NCBI GenBank assembly: GCA_946811695.1 | Contig: OX328125.1 | Location: 98,349,210-98,413,209 of the forward strand | From: Gonocerus acuteangulatus | Lineage: Eukaryota; Arthropoda; Insecta; Hemiptera; Coreidae | Length of the DNA: 64,000 nucleotides | Direction: 5' to 3' | Part shown: positions 22,353 to 33,641 of the stretch, piece after piece | How the letters are laid out: each line of letters starts with the position of its first letter | Position numbering within the stretch: the stretch's first letter is position 1 | The notes under the pieces: generated by a model | Seen by the model: the letters and a program-made list of their open reading frames with translations, nothing else | What the model was told of the DNA's origin: nothing | The model's database searches: none | Position numbers and translations under genes: made by a program

Positions 22353-22490
22353 TGCCAAACAAGTGATTTATAAGATCAAATAACTAATAAAGCCTGTTGT
22401 AGTGTATAATAGCGTATCGTGCACGATACGCTATTATACACTACAACAGGCTTTATTAGTTATTTGATCTTATAAATCACTTGTTTGGCA
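22353..22490. repeat. Perfect 138-bp palindrome, no loop
   Basis: From TGCCAAACAAGTGATTTATA to its exact complement ending GTTTGGCA, with the centre at ATCGTG/CACGAT (22421/22422). I read 69 of 69 bases paired with no spacer. It is followed at once by a second perfect palindrome, TCAGAGTCCA/TGGACTCTGA (22491-22510). No terminal features of a known transposon. Confidence 0.9.
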
Positions 22491-22524
22491 TCAGAGTCCA
22501 TGGACTCTGAGCGAGAATTATACG

Positions 22525-23165
22525 AAAAGACGTTTGAGAAAGACATTTGGAGTCGTCAATAATGGAATAAATATGTGGAGGATAGGCAGTAACACTAAAT
22601 TTAAGAATTTCATGTCGAACCCGATATCCTCTGCTGTCATGGGCGTATATAAGGTGGGCTGAGAGGGCTACGCCCCCCCCCCGAAATTTTGATTTGATAA
22701 AACTTGATTGTAAAAACTTGTCGTGAAACCCTTAAAAATAAATTAAATAAGATCACTTAGTTCATAAAAAATATTTTATTTTACTTGTAATTGCGTTTTA
22801 GTTGCCTAAAACTATTCCAAGCTCTAAATGTTTAGTATTCCCAAAAATAGTAGGAAATGGTCCCAGCCCCCCGAAATTTTCCCAGGCCCTCCCGAAATTT
22901 CCTATATACGCCCATGTCTGCTGTATTGGAAAGGCATGATAAGATAGCTGGGTCATATAGAAAGGATGGTGCCTGATAAACTTCCGAAAAAGATTCTTTG
23001 GGCTTCACCAGAAAACGAAGAGGAAGGCCCTGAATAAGATGGCTAAATTACTTGGACGATGATTTATAAGTGCAAGGAGTTCGGGACAGGCGGACCCTGA
23101 CTCAAGACCAAAAGGAATGTTCAAAGATGGTGTTGGAGACCAAGGTCCTTTAAGAGCTGTAGCCC
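22525..23165 (+). pseudogene. RTE-like LINE reverse-transcriptase C-terminal relic
   Basis: Reading across frames gives RRLRKTFGVVNNGINMWRIG, then (after the MITE at 22638-22916) LGHIERM, PDKLPKKILW, RKRRGRP, RWLNYLDDDL and QGVRDRRTLTQDQKE. This order (R-RR-G...W-I, GH-RM, LPKK-L, GRP--RW-D, then a basic stretch) is the familiar C-terminal end of RTE-type LINE polyproteins. Several frameshifts and stops, plus the MITE, make it non-functional. The upstream RT domain is absent. Confidence 0.7.
22638..22916 (-). mobile_element. hAT-type MITE (CATGGGC family), copy 2, with 8-bp TSD
   Basis: Exact 8-bp duplication TCTGCTGT (22630-22637 and 22917-22924) flanks termini CATGGGCGTATATA and TATATACGCCCATG. 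The 279-bp interior is AT-rich with C-runs near both ends. It splits the coding relic of an RTE-like LINE, so it is younger than that LINE. Confidence 0.9.
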
Positions 23166-24417
23166 ACGATTGTTAGTTATATATATTTGAATATCTTGGG
23201 TGCGCCATATGAAGAAACAAAGTCAATAAACCAAGCTGGACGATACCTATTCATGCTTGGAAAAGTTAACCACATTTTACGACAAGGCGATCTGGAATCT
23301 TGAAGACAAACTATTGGTTTTTCAAAAGACATAAACCACTAAATCGATGAAATTTCCCTGTTATTGTAGTGTGTTTTCCTTGTTTTTTTAGTTCGATGGC
23401 GTCTTGATATCCAAGAAGAAGGAAATGTGGGACTGTCTTTTCTTGTGGAACTGGTTTTAGTCTTCGAGGATCAAAGACTGCTATTTTTTCTCCTCTCACA
23501 CAAGAGAATTTAAAAAAAAAAAAAAATCCATAAAAAATTACTTCTGATTTATTTATTTTATCCTACACAGAGTACCGTACCACACATAGGAACAGATTCT
23601 CTTATTACAACTGTTTTTCCTATAGCGCGTCGACTTCTCGGTCATTAGCGCTTCTGTTCTCTTGTATGAAATAGTTGAAAGCCCAAAATGCATTTAAAAA
23701 AATGAAATGTAACTACGAAGTTGAAGATAAAATTTTAGACTGGACGTACACAGCTAGAGAAAAATGTGCCTCCGGCAGCGTTGGTTTAGTCTCCTTTGAC
23801 TTGAAAACTAAGATTACAAAAATAAGTCCTGAAACTCCTAGATCCTGTCCAACATTACTTTTTGATAAGTTTTGCTGGACTACCTAAAGGACATGATGTG
23901 ATGGACTCGAGGTACAAATAGTTGACTAGTATTGGAGCTAAAACACACACACACACACACACACACAGACAACGATACTAGGAATCCTATTGACATAAAT
24001 TGGAGCCCCCCACCCCCTGTCATTCCATTTGTCTCTTCCCCCACCACCTCCTAACTTAGTCAATTATTTCCCCCTCTTCTCCAATAAAACATACTCATTT
24101 GTCTTTTTTTTTCCTCTTTCTTCCACCTCCGCCGCCGAGTTCCTCCTGTTCCTTTTATTGTTTCTACCCCGGAGCCAATATGTTTTCTGCTTGTCTCCCA
24201 GGAAGCCAAGGTGGATCCAATTTTAAAACTCCCTCAGGGACTATTGAATTTCCTATTGGGTCATTTGTTTGTAGGAGAGGTGCTTTAAGTTAAATGTTTT
24301 TTGAGATTTAAAAAGTGGCAAGTTATAATTTACGAAAAGGCGACTTGTTTGAAAGTCAGAAACTATCCGTTCACTGAAAGATTATCTTGAAAAAAAAAAA
24401 AATAAAAAACATTCTCG
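23166..24417. other. Intron, no gene recognised
   Basis: Contains (CA)n at 23943-23967 and a C/T-rich stretch at 24005-24140. The ORFs (23311-23499 minus, 23675-23887 plus, 24029-24293 plus) show no motif I can name. Confidence 0.45.
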
Positions 24418-24520
24418 TAACAGGCCACATGGATCTGCCAAGAAGAGCAGATACTGTTAAGGTATCTGATCCTTGGTCATATTGCACCCTACTGAGACAC
24501 TGCGGTCATCTTGAGAAATA
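24418..24520 (-). mobile_element. SINE family C body fragment
   Basis: GTAACAGGCCACATGG, GCAGATACTG and GGTATCTGATCC correspond, in reverse, to the 3' body of the SINE at 11136-11480. The tRNA head is missing. Confidence 0.65.
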
Positions 24521-24776
24521 AATCTGACCATTTTTGAGCCGGTGAGAGAACGGCCGGAGAATATATATATATATATATATATATTCGGATTTTACTCGAC
24601 CCCTAATAATTACTAATTCCCATATGGCTGGCCGTATAGACAAATTCTTTGTCATATAAAAAAAAATTAAAGAATTTCTAAAACGAAACTCGGTATGCTT
24701 CCTGGGCTTCAAAAGAGAAAATTGTGTTGTAAAAATAAACTAAATCTGTTTATTAGGAATGGGTCTTCTTATAAAT

Positions 24777-25372
24777 CAGGCCATTCACATTCACACGACT
24801 TGGGCCGCAAGTTGGATCGTGAATAGCCTTGATGGACGAGTCGGATCATTTCAAGGGACGACTCGAAGATCGGACATCCGACTGGCGATGGAGTCGGATC
24901 GTGAATAGACTTGTTGGACGAGTCGGATCATTTCAAGGGACGACTCGAAGTCGGACATCCGACTGGCGATGGAGTTGGATCGTGAATAGACTTGTTGGAC
25001 GAGTCGGATCATTTCAAGGGACGACTCGAAGATCGGACATCCGACTGGCGATGGAGTTGGATCGTGAATAGACTTGTTGGACGAGTCGGATCATTTCAAG
25101 GGACGACTCGAAGATCGGACATCCGACTGGCGATGGAGTTGGATCGTGAGTGTGGGAGTCGGATCAAAGTCGTCCAACTTACATCAGTCAGTGGTTGACC
25201 TTCGGGCATCTTCGGTCTGCATTCGATACATTTTTCGGCTCGTGAGCAACGTACACAGTACTGAACTAACGTTGGATCGCTAGTTGGATAGCCAGTCCGA
25301 GCGTTAGTGGAGTCGACTATCCAACTAGTAGTTCTACTAAGTCGTACTGCAAATTGGAACGTGAATGGCCTG
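24777..25372. mobile_element. MITE carrying an internal 82-bp tandem array
   Basis: Termini CAGGCCATTCACATTC (24777) and its inverse ending at 25372 (GGAACGTGAATGGCCTG) form short TIRs, and GCAAGTTGGA/TTGGAACGTGAAT motifs recur inside. Between them, about 24818-25150 holds four copies of an 82-bp unit (GACGAGTCGGATCATTTCAA, CGACTCGAAGATCGGACATC). Each unit is rich in self-complementary CGAGTCG/CGACTCG. Because 82 is not a multiple of three, the repeat is read in successive frames, giving three look-alike ORFs that are not genes. Confidence 0.75.
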
Positions 25373-25536
25373 CTTTAGTCCTTTTTTGGACAAAAATATT
25401 GTTTCTTTAAATAACTAACTAAAGGATTTTCTGATGATAAAAAACATTTTTTAAGAGCAATATAAATAGCCTCCGAAGAGGTATCAAAAATATAAAGACT
25501 GCTTACATTGTAATAATTTAAAAAATGTTATTAACA

Positions 25537-25668
25537 GGGTCTCCTTGTGATCTAGTGTGTTCCAGTCTCTCCTGCAGTAAGGATTTTTCTCATTTCAGGG
25601 CCCGTTGAGAAAATTTCCTGCTGTAGCGTGGATGTCTGCGCTAATAACCCAGATATCGGTGCACATTT
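25537..25668 (+). mobile_element. tRNA-derived SINE family A, degraded
   Basis: GGGTCTCCTTGTGATCTAGTG, TCCTGCAGTAAGG, CAGGGCCCGTTGAG and GCGCTAATAACCCAGATATCGG align with the SINE at 9586-9779. The anticodon-arm region is deleted. Confidence 0.7.
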
Positions 25669-27848
25669 ATAACAAATACCAGATATAATTTTATTTTAGT
25701 TCATACTTGGTGGACAGATCGTAGTTTGGACACAATTTATCTATAAAGTGTAGAATATCATAATGAGTACCATTCCTACAACATCTAGAAAAGTTTATTT
25801 AGGAAGAAAGCACTCACATTTCTCCATTTGTTAAGAATGAGAGATAATAAAACGGAAGGTGTCCGGATTAGATTACCTTGTAAAGAGGAAACGCTGATTC
25901 AGGGTAGTTGCTGGTTTTAGGGCCAATCCCTTCTAGCCGCAGTAAAACCACCCCGTACCTTCGCTCATACCGTTCTATCGGGGTGAGCTCAAGCAGTCAA
26001 CATAGGAGAGTAACGCACTTCCGATTTTCTCGCAAATTTTTACTAATCGAACTAGGGATATGAATGGAAACACGATAAGATGACGCGTTTCCAGCGAGTC
26101 GGACTTTTCAGTAATTTTAATCCTCTCAGTAACTACTCGAGGAGTTGAATTTTAAAATATCTCTTGTCCAGTTTGAACAATTTTCGGAAAATCATAAAAA
26201 TGTCATGGTGGTCTAGATATGCTAACAATTGCAAATAAACAATGCTGTTGACTACGAAAAGCATTTTTTCCAATTAAAAAAAAAACAATTTTGTTGAATT
26301 CTAGAATTTTATAATATAAAAAAATAATGATAAAATTATATATACAGGAGACTTTTTGATTGTAAAATTTGAAAATTAAAGACATTTTTATTTTCAACAT
26401 GTTTGGGCATTTTTGGTTATTTATAATTTTTCCAATTTAAATTAAAACTTATTGCTTATTTTAGCAAATTACAGCACTAGGTTAAAATATGCTCTTCGCT
26501 TTAGATGCGGAGCATCATCATCAATAAATAAATAAATAAAATATGCAAAGACATTAGTGAAATAGAAAACATTATTTCGAAATTTTATAACAGAAATATC
26601 TTATATAAAACTCAGATTACCATGGAGTAGCTTAATAGCAGTAAATAAAAAAAAAAGGAAATAATTTTTAAAAATCGAAATTTACAATAATCAGAAAAAG
26701 AGAGGTGGACTAGAGTAATTTGAACCATTATTTAATTTTCAAATTATATTTTACGAAGTTTTTTGTGCGTTTTGAATGAAAATATCTTCAATTTCAGCTT
26801 CAGGGAACCCTATAGATGCAAAAAACAAAACAAAAAGAAAACAAAAAAAAAACAATCATATAGAAAACATTGGACAAGAGAGATTTTGAAATTTACCACC
26901 TCAATTCTTCTCGGTTTGAATTCCTTTTGGATGATGACCAGTCAGGAATAGTGTGCTTGAGGACCTTAAGTTTATTGTCAGCCCCGAGATTGCCTATCAA
27001 GTCGCCTATTGTGTAGTATGATTCTGCTGCTGAGATCATATATAAGTATATGAAAATAAAGAAGAATTCTTGAATGTAAAATAAACTCTATTCCTGAGAA
27101 TGTTTGCTCTAAGGTCAGCATATCCTGAAATTGTGATTCAGAATTTCTGCTTTACATAATTCTTAAGAAGACTTTTATAATCATGGTACATATGACACAT
27201 TCTCCACAAATTAATGTTGTTTCTTTTCTGGGTAAAATAATTTTTAATTCTGCTTACTAGCCTAAGCGGCACCCTGAGTCACAATAACGTTTTTCTTTGG
27301 TTTCCGATTTTTTTTTCTTTCTCTAGTTATAATTTATTTTGTGTTTTTTTACCATGTCTTTAGAGGATGATCTAGTGCGGTTTTCAAAACAAAAAAAAAG
27401 GATTGATACAGCACGGATTGTTGTAATAATAACATATATTTCAATAAAATATTTATAAATTAACCCAGTAATATCGAACAAACCGCAAGGTTTTCAAACA
27501 AAATAAAGGAAATTAAATATCAAAACATGAGAATCTATTGAAGGTAATAAACAAAATGTATATACTAAAATAAAAAGGATACAGAAACAATATTATTACA
27601 ACTCGGGAACAATGGAATATAACCTACTGCAGCGCTCCCTCGCCTCATTTAAAAAAAAAAATCTGAGAGAATTCGTTAAATACGTCTAAAAAGCAATTCG
27701 AAAATCTTGTCTCTTTATTTGGATATTGTTCTCAGAACCATATCTATCTGCTGTGAAACAGCTAAAAAGTCTGGGTAAGTGAAAGAGAAACAAACATTAG
27801 GTACTCAAACTAAACTGTAGTAGTTGTACGTTTTAATAGGACAGTCTA

Positions 27849-27937
27849 GAAAACGTCCTCTACATTTTTGGAAAACGTCCCCTACATTTTTGGAAAACGT
27901 CCCCTACATTTTTGGAAAACGTCCCCTACATTTTTGG
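27849..27937. repeat. 22-bp tandem repeat, four units
   Basis: Unit GAAAACGTCCCCTACATTTTTG repeated with one C/T change in the first copy. Confidence 0.9.
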
Positions 27938-28017
27938 ATGCAGTAATGGAAAAAATATATTTCTATCGGAAAAACGTCTTATAGAGGTAAGTACAATTGT
28001 AAATGAGCAATGTTCAA

Positions 28018-28250
28018 ATTGGTATATATGTGTGTGTGTGTATATATTGGTCTATTTACTCTAGCTAGCTCAAAAATGGACCTATTTTCATTCCATCCAC
28101 CAGAAAAAGTTTTTTTCGGGCGAAAAATATCGTTGCACTTACGTTTTAGAAATATTAGGCTTCCAGGTACACGTTTAAAAGTAATGGGACTTGGGGAATC
28201 TAATGAAACCATTTTCGAGGAAAATGGAAAAAAAAACTAGAATTTTCTTG
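28018..28250 (+). repeat. Dispersed repeat (TA/TG-led family)
   Basis: After (TA)n(TG)n it reads TTGGTCTATTTACTCTAGC, GGGCGAAAAATATCG, TAATGAAACCATTTTCGAGG. Similar order is seen at 35650-35960 and, inverted, at 56580-56770, where the opening is TTTGTCTGTTCGC. Ends are undefined. It could be another Helitron-like family. Confidence 0.4.
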
Positions 28251-29012
28251 GGATTTTCGGATATATTTTTATATATGTCGAAACCGGTTGGAAAATCTTT
28301 GTCAATGTACAGAAGGTAATGGAAAGAGAGAGGAGATTTTTAATTGAGAGGAGATCGTTGACCGTTGATGATGCGAAGGTAGGGATTGTCAGGATTCGGT
28401 CAAATCGGTGCTTACGCGAAATAATTTCCTCTTAGGTTTCTGTCAGTTTCTTGTTGTGGCGCCTATAATCTTTTCTCGCTTTCAGGTTTAATTTGACATT
28501 AACACATGTCATTAAATTTTTCAGGAAAGATTAAGACATAATATTAAGTGTCTCTATTATAAGCTTTCCAAATTTCACTAGGGACATAAACGGAAATGCG
28601 CAAAGCTGACGCAGTTCCTGCGCGTCGGAATTTTTAAATTTATTTTTACATTTTATACATATATACACATTGTTTATATTTATAACAAGAAAATTAGAAC
28701 TAAAGTAAATTGCTTAGTTCCCCTCTAGGAAAATTGGTGAAAATTCCGCGCATTCCACCTTGATGTTGAACTAAAATTACATAATGCGTAGAAATAGAAA
28801 ACTCATTGTAAATACACAATGTAAAAAGAAATAATGAAAGTATTCAAGATGGTTATATAAGAAGTAATTCATTGAAATTGCTTACGGATTATCACAGCAC
28901 GTTTTCAGAATATACTAACTAGAATTAGGATAATATGATATGAACTGGGGGCCATGATATGAAATATCATTTTCCCACAACATACACAGAGTTATTATCA
29001 CATTTCTCAAAG

Positions 29013-29520
29013 GTTCATGCGTTTTCTCTTAATGCGTTTCTCGTTATCTCGGGGCACATAGTTTTGAAACTCTATTGGCTCATCCGAGTCCAGAGTAACA
29101 TTACTCATGAACATAATGGGAGCCATTAGAACGGGTTAACAGTTATGAAGTTGATCCGTATTTCAGAGTCCACGGGGCTTTATCTGGCAAGTTGGTATCT
29201 CGGTCTGTAGACATATTTAAGGTAGATCTACCGAGTTGGTGTATTGATGGTTATTGCCGGTCCGTGGAGAAGCGATAATATTCAAATTAAGCCAGTTCGG
29301 AACCCTTTGCTCGGCGGAGTTCACAATTGTTTTCTCAATTGGGAGCAAACTGGGGCCTTAAGCGACCTTGAGGGAGTGCTTAGGGTTGAATTACCGCCAC
29401 CCCGAAGCCACTCTTTATCCCAGATACTAATTAGCTGGGAGATATCCCTCTCTTCTTTATCTGCCCGTTCTAATCGCCATTTTACCCAGCGAGGACTCAA
29501 TGCATCTTAAATTAGCAGAA
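29013..29520. other. GC-moderate single-copy island in intron
   Basis: Base composition is clearly less AT-rich than the flanks and no repeat motif is present. The ORF at 29244-29510 (88 codons) has no recognisable domain. A cis-regulatory element of the surrounding gene is plausible but this is inference only. Confidence 0.35.
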
Positions 29521-29934
29521 TTCTTGCTTTAAGGTTGTACAATTAAAGTTCCATCAATAGTTGTTTGATGGTTATTAAGAACAACAATCATAAGTCTCCT
29601 TAGTTCCTTAGTTTGTCTAGACGTTTCTTTAACCTTCCGCTCTGCCTTTTTTCTTAAAGTGAGTTAGGACCTGCGAATGTTCACGTCAGTTAGCTTTCCC
29701 TTGTACAAAAAACCCCTCCCTGATCCGAAGAACTACATGCCAATCTCAAGAAGAACTAAGGGCGAGTCTTCAGATCATGTTGGGTCTTCTTGATATTAAC
29801 GCTAAGCTTTGAATACGTTTCGAGAGTTTATCTCGTATGCTTATTACAGATAAGTAGCGACTGAACTTCAGTCAACTGAAATGTTGAATTTTAGCAAAAA
29901 CGGCGTTTAAGCATTAGAAAAAAAAAACAAAAAA

Positions 29935-30415
29935 AAAAAACAGTCCCATAACAGGGGCAGATAATATAGAGGTATCTGATTCATGACCACTAGCGAGATT
30001 TTCCCCTTTGCTTCTTCGACTAGAGTCATTAGCACCAAGGCATCCATTAATTTTTCTTTTTTTTTTTGTACGGCGTATCAACAATTGGATTATTAAAACC
30101 GCGCTATCTACAGGTTGCCACCCTTTTATAATGCCAAGAGAACGTGGTTGGTCACCCATTCAGGTTCTGACCACATCCGACGTTGCTTAACTTCAGTGAT
30201 CTACGGAAACCGGTGCATTCAAAGTGGCTATGGCCGTTGGCGGTATCCAACTAAATTAATTAAAGGCTGGGCTGGCCTAGGAACGCTCAGGGTGGCCGAA
30301 TTCGACCAATGAACGAACGCACTAGAAGATAAAAATCTTTAGTGCTTGCTCGGGATTTGAACTCAGGTCCTCCAGGATATTAGTCCAGTGCTCTACCACT
30401 GAGCTAACCTCGCCC
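29935..30415 (-). mobile_element. tRNA-derived SINE family C interrupted by a 5S SINE
   Basis: On the minus strand from 30415: GAGGTTAGCTCAGTGGTAG (A box), GAGTTCAAATCCCGAGC (B box), GCCTTTAATTAATTTAG, then the 5S-type insertion, then GGTGCTAATGACTC, CAGATACCTCTATA and TATGGGACTG. Removing the insertion restores the order seen in the SINE at 11136-11480. Confidence 0.85.
30060..30232 (-). mobile_element. 5S rRNA-derived SINE nested in a tRNA SINE
   Basis: The minus strand reads GCCATAGCCACTTTGAATGC, GTAGATCACTGAAGTTAAGC, GGTCAGAACCTGAATGGGTG and CACGTTCTCTTGGCATT, i.e. a 5S rRNA with its internal promoter region. The tail follows: GGGTGGCAACCTGTAGATAG and GTTGATACGCCGTAC(A)n. Compared with a normal 5S it lacks about 8-9 nt after GGGTGACC, as do the copies at 53738 and 55896. 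Flanks TTGGATACC and ATGGATGCC may be a worn target duplication. Confidence 0.85.
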
Positions 30416-31609
30416 CTAGGACATTCCGTAAAGAAGCTTTAATATAATTATATTTTCTAGGCGAACTTAAGATAGATTTCTCTGAAGAGATTGTTGACCG
30501 AAAAGATAGTCCGGATGGACACAGACGAGGGTTGATCGCAATAGTTGAAAAAAAAGGCACATTTTTTTTTTTTTTTTCAATGAGCTTTTTATTTGCCAAA
30601 GCTTTGGCTTGACTATCAAGCCTTCATGAGGCCTATGACAAGGTGAAAAACTGATCTGAAAGGAATTACCTACAAAACTGAAGTCAATAAGACTACCCTT
30701 CAGTCTCAGTGATGTAGTAACTTTAATGTGGTTTAGGTCATTATCTCCAGGAAACATACAACAATATAATCGAAATCATCTGCCAAAAAGAGGAGAAATC
30801 CTGGAGGGTGTGCACAATTCTACTGGATATATATCTGTACTCCGGAGGTAAAGGACACCACGTCCAGTTTTGTATTAAATTGACTTAACAATATGTTCTT
30901 AATGTGGATTTTTCGATCAAGATAATGGTATAGGGCCCTACTTCCTGTCCCCATAAATAAGGAAGAAAAGACAGTGAAAAATAAAATCACGCGTGCGCAC
31001 TATCCTCGTTCTTTTGTTTGCGGGCGGACTGTAGCTCTTCCATATCATCATCACAACATTTCCATTTTTTATCAAGAAATTTTGTTTAGCTTATTGTCTT
31101 TGAACACATAAAATAAAAATATTTGATTATTTTCAAACTCTCTCCCCCCCCAAAAAAAAAAAAAATCGAAGCTATTGCAGTTATGTCGGAAGAATGCATT
31201 AACATTCCATTATTACTGCAATTGCAAATTAGTGATGCTGGTGATAATGGAAATGCTATTGGAATGCCTTTTCATTGGCGTATACTCAATTCTCCTTCAA
31301 TTCCCGATGTTTGTTTAGCGGGATTGGACTAGAGAAACACCCGCCTAGGTTGATTGATACTTGTCTACGTGAGCTGGTGTATCCGCCCCTATAGGTCTGG
31401 GAGTATCTAGTTCGGTCGAGATAAGGAAGCTCCAGGATATTCGAGAGAAATTGGCATTATCGCAGTTGCAAATTGGCCTATAACTCCTCTATTGGTTATG
31501 ATAAAGTCTCCAATAAATTGGCATACAGAGTTTGCATATTTCTTATAACTAAGAGTTGAACTTCTGAAGAGGTTTCTTGGGAAATTTCTCTATTGGATAT
31601 AACAACGTT
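30416..31609. other. Intron, no gene recognised
   Basis: Contains one half of the small MITE seen at 54196-54325 (about 30980-31045: GCGTGCGCACTATCC, GTTCTTTTGTTTGC). ORFs at 30393-30757 and 31123-31332 include A-runs and are not supported. Confidence 0.45.
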
Positions 31610-31647
31610 TCAGTCGGCGCTAATGGCCCAGATTTGTCGAAGCGCCG

Positions 31648-31710
<63 letters not shown>
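31610..31710 (+). mobile_element. SINE tail remnant followed by (TA)n
   Basis: GGCGCTAATGGCCCAGATT and GTCGAAGCGCCGTAA are the last 40 bases of the shared SINE tail, followed by about 60 bp of TA. No head is present. Confidence 0.7.
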
Positions 31711-31715
<5 letters not shown>

Positions 31716-31799
31716 ACGTTTCGGTTCAATATCGAATTAGAAAAAATGTCATAAGTAAATTGTTTTGCGATTGTCGTGTTATTTTTTTATTTTTATTTC

Positions 31800-31958
31800 T
31801 TTATGGCGCATCCAAATCTTGGCCATTAGCACCGACATCCAGGGTGCAGCGAGGAATTTTCCCAGCGAGCCCTGAGATGAGAAAATTCCTGCCGGCTGTG
31901 GGAATCGAACCCACCATCTCCCGCTTATGAATCTAAGGCGCTAGCCACTAGATACCAA
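31800..31958 (-). mobile_element. tRNA-derived SINE family A
   Basis: Minus strand: GGTATCTAGTGGCTAGCGCC (A box region), GGGTTCGATTCCC (B box), GGCAGGAATTTTCTCATC, CAGGGCTCGCTGGG and the tail GGTGCTAATGGCC with GGATGCGCCATAAAG. The head is the best tRNA match among the SINEs, but it continues without a terminator into the SINE body. Confidence 0.85.
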
Positions 31959-32076
31959 TTTTGTACGATCTATGACATCCTAGTTTTAAACGAAATTTAT
32001 TTCTAACACTTGAAACATAAGAAAACACACTTTGCCCATTACATAACTGAACATTGCCGGACTTGAGGAAGCAATT

Positions 32077-32332
32077 GAAGGGGTCGGGGCAAAATAGTCC
32101 CAAGCAACATTTTTAACAAAACTTAATTGTACCTGCTATAAGTTGGATGTAATGTGGGACTATGAGTCTATGATTCAAATCCTACTAATATATGACTACA
32201 AGCTCTGTATGCTACTTAATCTTGTTGCCCCTAACCATTCCAACTGATAGTCCCACATAATATTCAACATAATACAGCTACAGTTAAGGTTTGTTAAAAA
32301 TGTTGCTTGGCTCTTGTTGGCCTAACCCCTTC
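32077..32332. mobile_element. MITE with ~85-bp imperfect TIRs and AATT flanks
   Basis: Ends GAAGGGGTCGGGGCAA and the inverse of GAAGGGGTTAGGCCAA. Shared inner blocks are CCAAGCAACATTTTTAACAA and ATGTGGGACTAT. AATT lies on both sides (32073-32076, 32333-32336). No ORF, 256 bp. Confidence 0.8.
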
Positions 32333-33180
32333 AATTAAAGTAAAAAATTGAAAATTGATTTAGTTATTTCAAAATTGAATTTCAATTAGCTATTATGGAA
32401 GACATTAACGCAAATAATTACGTGTGATAAAAAAAATGTTTAAAGCATTATTTATTTATTTATTAAACAAACAAGAATTCTATTAACAATACAGTGAATT
32501 ATTTTATTAAAAAACATTTATAAGTTCCAAATAAAATAAACCAATTTAATCATAGAAATTGTGGTATTGAACTGATTCAGCCTTACCCCGAAATTAAAGG
32601 TTTATTTAAAAATTCAAATTTTTTGACATAAAATGTGGACAGCTGGTCGTAAAGAATATTTACATATATAGTTCATATAGGTCTGTGATTTCCTATCTCT
32701 CGCATAAAGAAATGCCCACAATTTTGCCCGGGAACTCTTTTTATTGACTTCAGATAGATAATCGCGCTAAACTTGTTCATCTCTCGATTCGAATAAATAC
32801 CGTTTGTTTCAAAAAGAATACCGTGGTTTTAAAGCCTTACAATACTTATTACATTAAACGTACAGTGATGGATTAAACGCCAAATGAAAGTGAAAAACAA
32901 GCAGTATTGTTTCTTGGCACCAGTGTACAGAAGCACGTAATCGTTCCACCCCCAAAGATGGCAACTAATGAAGAGATGGGCCGATTTTGGTTGGGTTTGT
33001 ACCTACCACCCAAAAAACTCATAAAGTTTGCTCATTTATTAGACTTATCAGTTATGACTGTAAGTCTAATGTAATAAATATATCAGAGTGTTAAAACCCC
33101 AATATTCATTTTGAAACACCAGGTATCTAAATAATGTCAAAATATTTTTTACCACAAGTAATTTTGTTATTTTATTTTAA

Positions 33181-33537
33181 TTATCCTTCCTCTACCCTAC
33201 CGGGTCTTTGGTAGTTTTGGGTTTTTTCTTTATGTTCGTAAATGTTGATTTGTCTAATGAAAGTGAGAAATTTTCGGATTGTTTTTTGGTCATCTCCTAA
33301 AACATCCTGTAACATTTTGGATATTCCAAGTGTTTGCCTTATGTGGTCGTATTTGTGGCAGTTTGTAAGTATTTGATCGACTGTAATTTTTGTGTCGCAA
33401 GTGTCGCATATTGGGTGACGGAGGTTGTTTAGGAGATAGGCGTGGGTTTGATTTTGATATGGCAGATTTAAATAAATTTTCAATTTTTTAACTTTAATAG
33501 CTTTGAGAGCATCATCCCACAGCATGAAGTTCGGCAA
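33181..33537 (-). pseudogene. Non-LTR retrotransposon C-terminal fragment
   Basis: The conserved part reads QTHAYLLNNLRHPICDTCDT, then KITVDQILTNCHKYDHIR. The pattern is a H-x-hydrophobic segment, C-x2-C, then I-L-x2-C and an R, the C-terminal end of Jockey-like LINE ORF2 after the RNase H region. Upstream (FMLWDDALKAIKVKK) there is no reverse transcriptase. An A/T-rich tail (ATTAAAATAAAATAAC on the minus strand) follows the stop. It is a 5'-truncated dead copy. Relatives are at 47803 and 49966. Confidence 0.75.
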
Positions 33538-33641
33538 TAGGAAATAATAGGGTTTAAATTTAAACCATTCTTTATTAAACAGAACATTTAGCCACTGCCT
33601 ATGTAATAAACAGTCGTTTCATACATTTTTATTTGTTGGAA

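Larger units (their letters stand above)
25669..29012. other. Intron, mostly single-copy AT-rich sequence
   Basis: No gene recognised. Two short related segments (about 26045-26110 and 28575-28645) share ACTAGGGATA/ACTAGGGACA, GACGC and GTCGGAMTTTT and probably belong to one old repeat family. A (TAAA)n run at 26524-26540 may be a LINE tail. Confidence 0.45.

Noticed and set aside
24829..25283. Three similar ORFs suggesting a repeat protein
   Set aside because: The 82-bp DNA repeat is out of phase with codons, so the look-alike peptides come from different frames of the same tandem DNA.
31858..31958. tRNA gene (also 11136 and 30340-30415)
   Set aside because: A and B boxes are present, but acceptor stems do not close and the sequence runs into SINE bodies shared between copies.
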